From Candidatus Dojkabacteria bacterium (GTDB lineage: Bacteria > Patescibacteriota > Dojkabacteria > GCA-002793355): a DNA stretch of 9,201 nucleotides. Positions 7,539 through 9,201 of this stretch are shown here, one piece after another. Position 1 is the stretch's first letter; each line of letters begins with the position of its first letter. The stretch covers positions 1 through 9,201 of the forward strand of contig WFZN01000070.1 of NCBI GenBank assembly GCA_015489555.1. Direction: 5' to 3'. Position numbers and translations under genes: made by a program. The notes beneath the pieces are model-generated. The model ran no database searches. It was not told the DNA's origin and saw only the letters and a list, made by a program, of their open reading frames with translations.

Positions 7539-7552
7539 AAGGCGTGTATAAT
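7523..7552 (+). promoter_or_regulatory. Consensus sigma-70-type promoter of the 7588 gene
   Basis: A perfect TTGACA (7523-7528) and a perfect TATAAT (7547-7552) are separated by 18 nt. The start would be near 7559, leaving a leader of about 29 nt before the ATG at 7588. This is the strongest promoter match in the window. Confidence 0.82.
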
Positions 7553-7587
7553 AAGGCATTAGGAACTAATATTATTGTGTAAGTTAT

Positions 7588-8238
7588 ATGACAGCAGCTA
7601 AGAAACAATATACTATTCAAGCAGCCGTTAAGGAATTGGTGCTTAAAGATAGTGAAATTATGCGTCTTTTGAAAACTCCATATTTTAATACTAGTGCTTA
7701 TGCTCGCCAGATACAAGGTAGGGTAGAACGTATGGTCGGACATAGGGTTAAGCTTAACACCATTACTGTATCCTTAAAACGACTTGCTAAAAGATTAGAT
7801 AATAATATGATAACAACTGGCACCGCGGATGCGCTAAAGGTGGAAGATCTAGTAGTTAAGGCGCCATTGACTTTAATTAAGATATCAAATACTCCTGCAG
7901 GAAGGGTTGTTTTATCTCGTTTGGTTGCAGATAAACGTTTTGATGAGGTAGTTAATCTCATTTCCTTGTCTGGAGCTACCCAGGATATTTATTTAGCTGT
8001 TGGTAAGAATTTTAAGGGGGATCTTGCTAAATTTAATGAAGTCGGAGGAGTTATTAATGGAGAGTTCGCATTAATAACTATTGTATCTAACGGGAATATT
8101 ACAGACGTGTTAGAGTATATTGGTAAAAAATTTAGGTCTGAGAGTGTTAAGCCTTTTATGGTGGAGGTAATTGATAGAGAGGTTCGTTTTGTTGTGGATT
8201 ATCCAGAGCTTATAAAAGTGCTTACGTGGTTTTCCTAG
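7588..8238 (+). CDS. Putative HTH/ACT-like regulatory protein
   Basis: I do not recognise a named gene. The 216-residue soluble protein has no signal peptide or membrane segment. Residues about 34-70 (SAYARQIQGRVERMVGHRVKLNTITVSLKRLAKRL region) are basic and helical. The pattern LNTITVSLKRLAKRL looks like the recognition helix of a winged helix-turn-helix. After a linker, residues about 93-140 (PLTLIKIS, then DIYLAVG) and about 158-205 (EFALITIVSNGNITDVLEYI, then REVRFVVD) alternate strand, helix and strand in a way that resembles two ACT-type ligand-binding units. FVVD at the end of a strand also occurs in aspartokinase ACT domains. A ligand-sensing transcription factor is the best guess. 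It has its own consensus promoter overlapping an inverted repeat, which would suit autoregulation and possibly control of cca. ATG at 7588; no Shine-Dalgarno; stop TAG. The gene is confident; the function is not. Confidence 0.85.
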   Translation: MTAAKKQYTIQAAVKELVLKDSEIMRLLKTPYFNTSAYARQIQGRVERMVGHRVKLNTITVSLKRLAKRLDNNMITTGTADALKVEDLVVKAPLTLIKISNTPAGRVVLSRLVADKRFDEVVNLISLSGATQDIYLAVGKNFKGDLAKFNEVGGVINGEFALITIVSNGNITDVLEYIGKKFRSESVKPFMVEVIDREVRFVVDYPELIKVLTWFS

Positions 8239-8356
8239 GTTTTTTGTGGGGTTGTATTTTGAAGATAGATTCTAATGGGTTGTGTTAAGGTATGATGTGA
8301 ATTGAGGAAATACTGGGTTTGAGAGTTTGAAGTTGTGTTAAGGGTAAACTTGTTCT

Positions 8357-8430
8357 TGCGCCCGGAGGGACTCGAACCCCCAACCTGCCGCTTAGAAGGC
8401 GGCTGCTCTATCCAGTTGAGCTACGGGCGC
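8357..8430 (-). tRNA. tRNA-Arg (anticodon UCU)
   Basis: Read on the - strand, a complete cloverleaf is present: acceptor GCGCCCG/CGGGCGC (7 bp), D-arm GCTC/GAGC with GG in the loop, anticodon stem GCCGC/GCGGC with loop CTTCTAA giving anticodon TCT, variable loop AGGTT, T-arm GGGGG/CCCTC with loop TTCGAGT, and discriminator A. A15 and T48 can form the Levitt pair, and A20, an arginine identity element, is present. It decodes AGA, a favoured arginine codon in AT-rich genomes. The bases after the discriminator read AGA, so CCA is not encoded and must be added by Cca. There is no intron. Neither a clear promoter nor a T-run terminator was found beside it. Confidence 0.96.
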
Positions 8431-8501
8431 GTTATTTTTTGTTTGCTTGGATCTATTTTTGCGAGCAACTTGCACATATGGGGTGTTAACAAAGGCGTAA
8501 G

Positions 8502-8534
8502 GGGTGGGGCGGGCGCTTTGCGCCCGCCCCACCC
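8502..8534. repeat. GC-rich 15-bp perfect hairpin
   Basis: GGGTGGGGCGGGCGC (8502-8516) pairs perfectly with 8520-8534 around the 3-nt loop TTT. It is almost pure G and C in a region otherwise rich in A and T. No T-run follows directly on either strand, but a second hairpin with a T-run starts 2 nt later. It may be an upstream part of a compound terminator or a palindromic repeat copied around the genome; one window cannot tell. Confidence 0.8.
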
Positions 8535-8536
8535 AA

Positions 8537-8559
8537 CCGTCTTAAAGACGGGCCTTTTT
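8537..8559 (+). terminator. Intrinsic terminator
   Basis: CCGTCT (8537-8542) pairs with AGACGG (8546-8551) around TAA, and after GCC comes TTTTT (8555-8559). This fits a rho-independent terminator on the + strand. The nearest + strand gene ends at 8238, so it would end read-through from that gene, passing antisense through the tRNA. The other strand lacks a T-run. Confidence 0.65.
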
Positions 8560-8673
8560 AACGTAATCCCCAAACAATTATATCACACCTAATTATTGGC
8601 TTTTAGGATGAGTATGTTTAAGGTGAATAAACTTATAAATGGTGTTATTGTTCGCATTCAAACTATTAGGATT

Positions 8674-8707
8674 GTTTCCCCCTAGTTAATATTAACTTTT
8701 AGGGAAC
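8674..8707. repeat. Long imperfect palindrome centred on GTTAATATTAAC
   Basis: The core GTTAATATTAAC (8685-8696) is a perfect 12-bp palindrome. It is flanked by CCCTA (8680-8684) and TAGGG (8700-8704), with TTT offsetting one arm. The pairing continues with a bulge (TT to AA, G to C) out to 8674 and 8707. It resembles a protein-binding dyad or a cruciform-forming site; no adjacent gene explains it. Confidence 0.45.
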
Positions 8708-8872
8708 ATTGATGTTTTGTAATTTTATGTGCGGGCTTGTGGTCGTGTTATCCGGTTGTTTTTAGACACGTTTACTATTTTGTAATTTCTAACAGCTTCT
8801 GTATATGCCATGTATGATGTTAAAGTGACGTATAACATAGTAATTTTGTCTTGGGCCCTCCGTTTATATCGC

Positions 8873-8896
8873 CCGCCGTCTATCTTAGGACGGCGG
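8873..8896 (+). terminator. GC-rich hairpin, possible terminator
   Basis: CCGCCGTC (8873-8880) pairs perfectly with GACGGCGG (8889-8896) around an 8-nt loop. On the + strand AGAGCTTTT follows, a short and displaced T-run, so terminator function is weakly supported. Its CCGTC/GACGG core is shared with the terminator at 8537-8551. It lies 99 nt before the terminal gene. Confidence 0.4.
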
Positions 8897-8961
8897 AGAG
8901 CTTTTCGTTAATACCAGTTGCTAAGGCTAATTTCAGGTATTAATTGATCCGATACATCCAC

Positions 8962-8990
8962 TTGTAAAATTCCACTTTTGCTGGTATAAA
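8962..8990 (+). promoter_or_regulatory. Promoter of the terminal gene, apparently leaderless
   Basis: TTGTAA (8962-8967), a 17-nt spacer, then TATAAA (8985-8990) preceded by TGG, giving an extended -10 (TGnTATAAA). Only 5 nt separate the -10 from the ATG at 8996, so the transcript should start at or next to the start codon. There is no room for a ribosome-binding site. Confidence 0.6.
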
Positions 8991-8995
8991 TTAGT

Positions 8996-9201
8996 ATGGT
9001 TTTTAAAGTTCCCTATAGCGTAAAAGTATTTTCGCCTTCTTCAAAGGGGGAAGAAAAAAACTGTATATTGTGGCAAATAGACGAGATTAACTATGATTTT
9101 TCCCTAGGTTTGTATTTTGAGCTTGTAAGTCCTTCTTTGCCGGAGGGAGAGCGTACAAAACTTTGCAGTTCATTATGGGGGGAATTTACAAAGGTATATA
9201 A
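8996..9201 (+). CDS. Unidentified protein, N-terminal part only
   Basis: The frame opens with ATG at 8996 and stays open to the window edge (68 complete codons), so the 3' end is missing. I do not recognise the product. The visible N-terminus begins MVFKVPYSVKVFSPSSKGEE and continues with CILWQIDEINYDFSLGLYF and SPSLPEGERTKL. It is soluble-looking, mixed in charge and moderately rich in aromatic residues, with no signal peptide. Support for a real gene: the well-spaced promoter directly before the ATG, codon use like the neighbouring genes, and absence of stops. The alternating hydrophobic pattern suggests beta strands, but no family can be named. Confidence 0.65.
   Translation, partial: MVFKVPYSVKVFSPSSKGEEKNCILWQIDEINYDFSLGLYFELVSPSLPEGERTKLCSSLWGEFTKVY

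Larger units (their letters stand above)
8560..8961. other. Intergenic stretch without a recognisable gene
   Basis: About 400 bases of mostly AT-rich DNA. I see no convincing coding frame, only short ATG frames such as 25 codons at 8608-8685. I also see no hallmark of RNase P RNA, tmRNA or SRP RNA. It contains an imperfect palindrome (8674-8707), a repeated TTTTGTAATTT (8715-8725 and 8778-8788), a weak CGTGT/ACACG pair (8744-8748 and 8766-8770) and a GC-rich hairpin (8873-8896). An unidentified small RNA cannot be excluded. Confidence 0.55.

Noticed and set aside
8335..8592. Open frame of 85 codons across the tRNA region, containing EGLEPPTCRLEGGCSIQLSYG
   Set aside because: This is the well-known false protein produced by translating the antisense strand of a tRNA gene; the tRNA-Arg cloverleaf at 8357-8430 explains it.
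8239..8620. Integration site or mobile element at the tRNA-Arg
   Set aside because: No integrase, transposase or repeated tRNA 3' end is visible; only the palindromes are unusual.
8608..8685. Small frame of 25 codons starting at 8608
   Set aside because: No promoter, unremarkable length for random AT-rich DNA, and it ends inside the 8674-8707 palindrome.
1..9201. UGA recoded as glycine or tryptophan (Gracilibacteria/Absconditabacteria-type code)
   Set aside because: All genes are full length with the standard code, and their conserved glycines and tryptophans use GGN and TGG; absence of TGA stops in six genes is not enough.
1..9201. CRISPR array or defence system
   Set aside because: No regularly spaced direct repeats and no nuclease, methylase or toxin-like genes; the complete genes are housekeeping or regulatory.

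Overview
The window looks like a chromosomal piece of a small-genome, AT-rich bacterium, most likely a Patescibacteria/CPR member (perhaps Microgenomates- or WWE3-like; the lineage is inference). Reasons: a type-2 (archaeal/eukaryote-like) isoleucyl-tRNA synthetase, compact gene packing, no convincing Shine-Dalgarno sequence before any start, a tRNA gene without encoded CCA, and AT-rich codon use. Genes read cleanly with the standard bacterial code.

Layout. On the + strand, 15-4427 is a probable three-gene unit: ileS (GTG start, possibly cut at the window edge), a thioredoxin and a YugP-like membrane zinc metallopeptidase, with gaps of 33 and 9 nt. Convergent to it, on the - strand, lie cca (5950-7434), the HD-type tRNA nucleotidyltransferase, and then miaB (4506-5876), a radical-SAM tRNA methylthiotransferase. 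Upstream of cca is a divergent control region (7441-7552). It holds a perfect TTGACA/TATAAT promoter driving a + strand gene at 7588-8238, which encodes a putative helix-turn-helix/ACT-like regulator. A 7-bp inverted repeat there contains the -35 boxes of both directions. A tRNA-Arg(UCU) gene follows on the - strand (8357-8430), then a very GC-rich 15-bp hairpin and an intrinsic terminator. About 400 bases without a recognisable gene come next, with several palindromes. The last feature is the 5' end of an unidentified + strand gene (8996 to the edge).

Theme. Most of the window serves tRNA: charging (IleRS), 3'-end CCA addition (Cca), anticodon-loop modification (MiaB) and a tRNA-Arg gene that needs Cca because its CCA is not encoded.

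The most unusual item is IleRS itself. A complete Nudix hydrolase domain of about 140 residues sits inside the editing (CP1) domain, with synthetase, editing and Nudix signatures all retained. Two genes (cca and the terminal one) also have -10 boxes placed so that transcription would start at the start codon, which suggests leaderless mRNAs.
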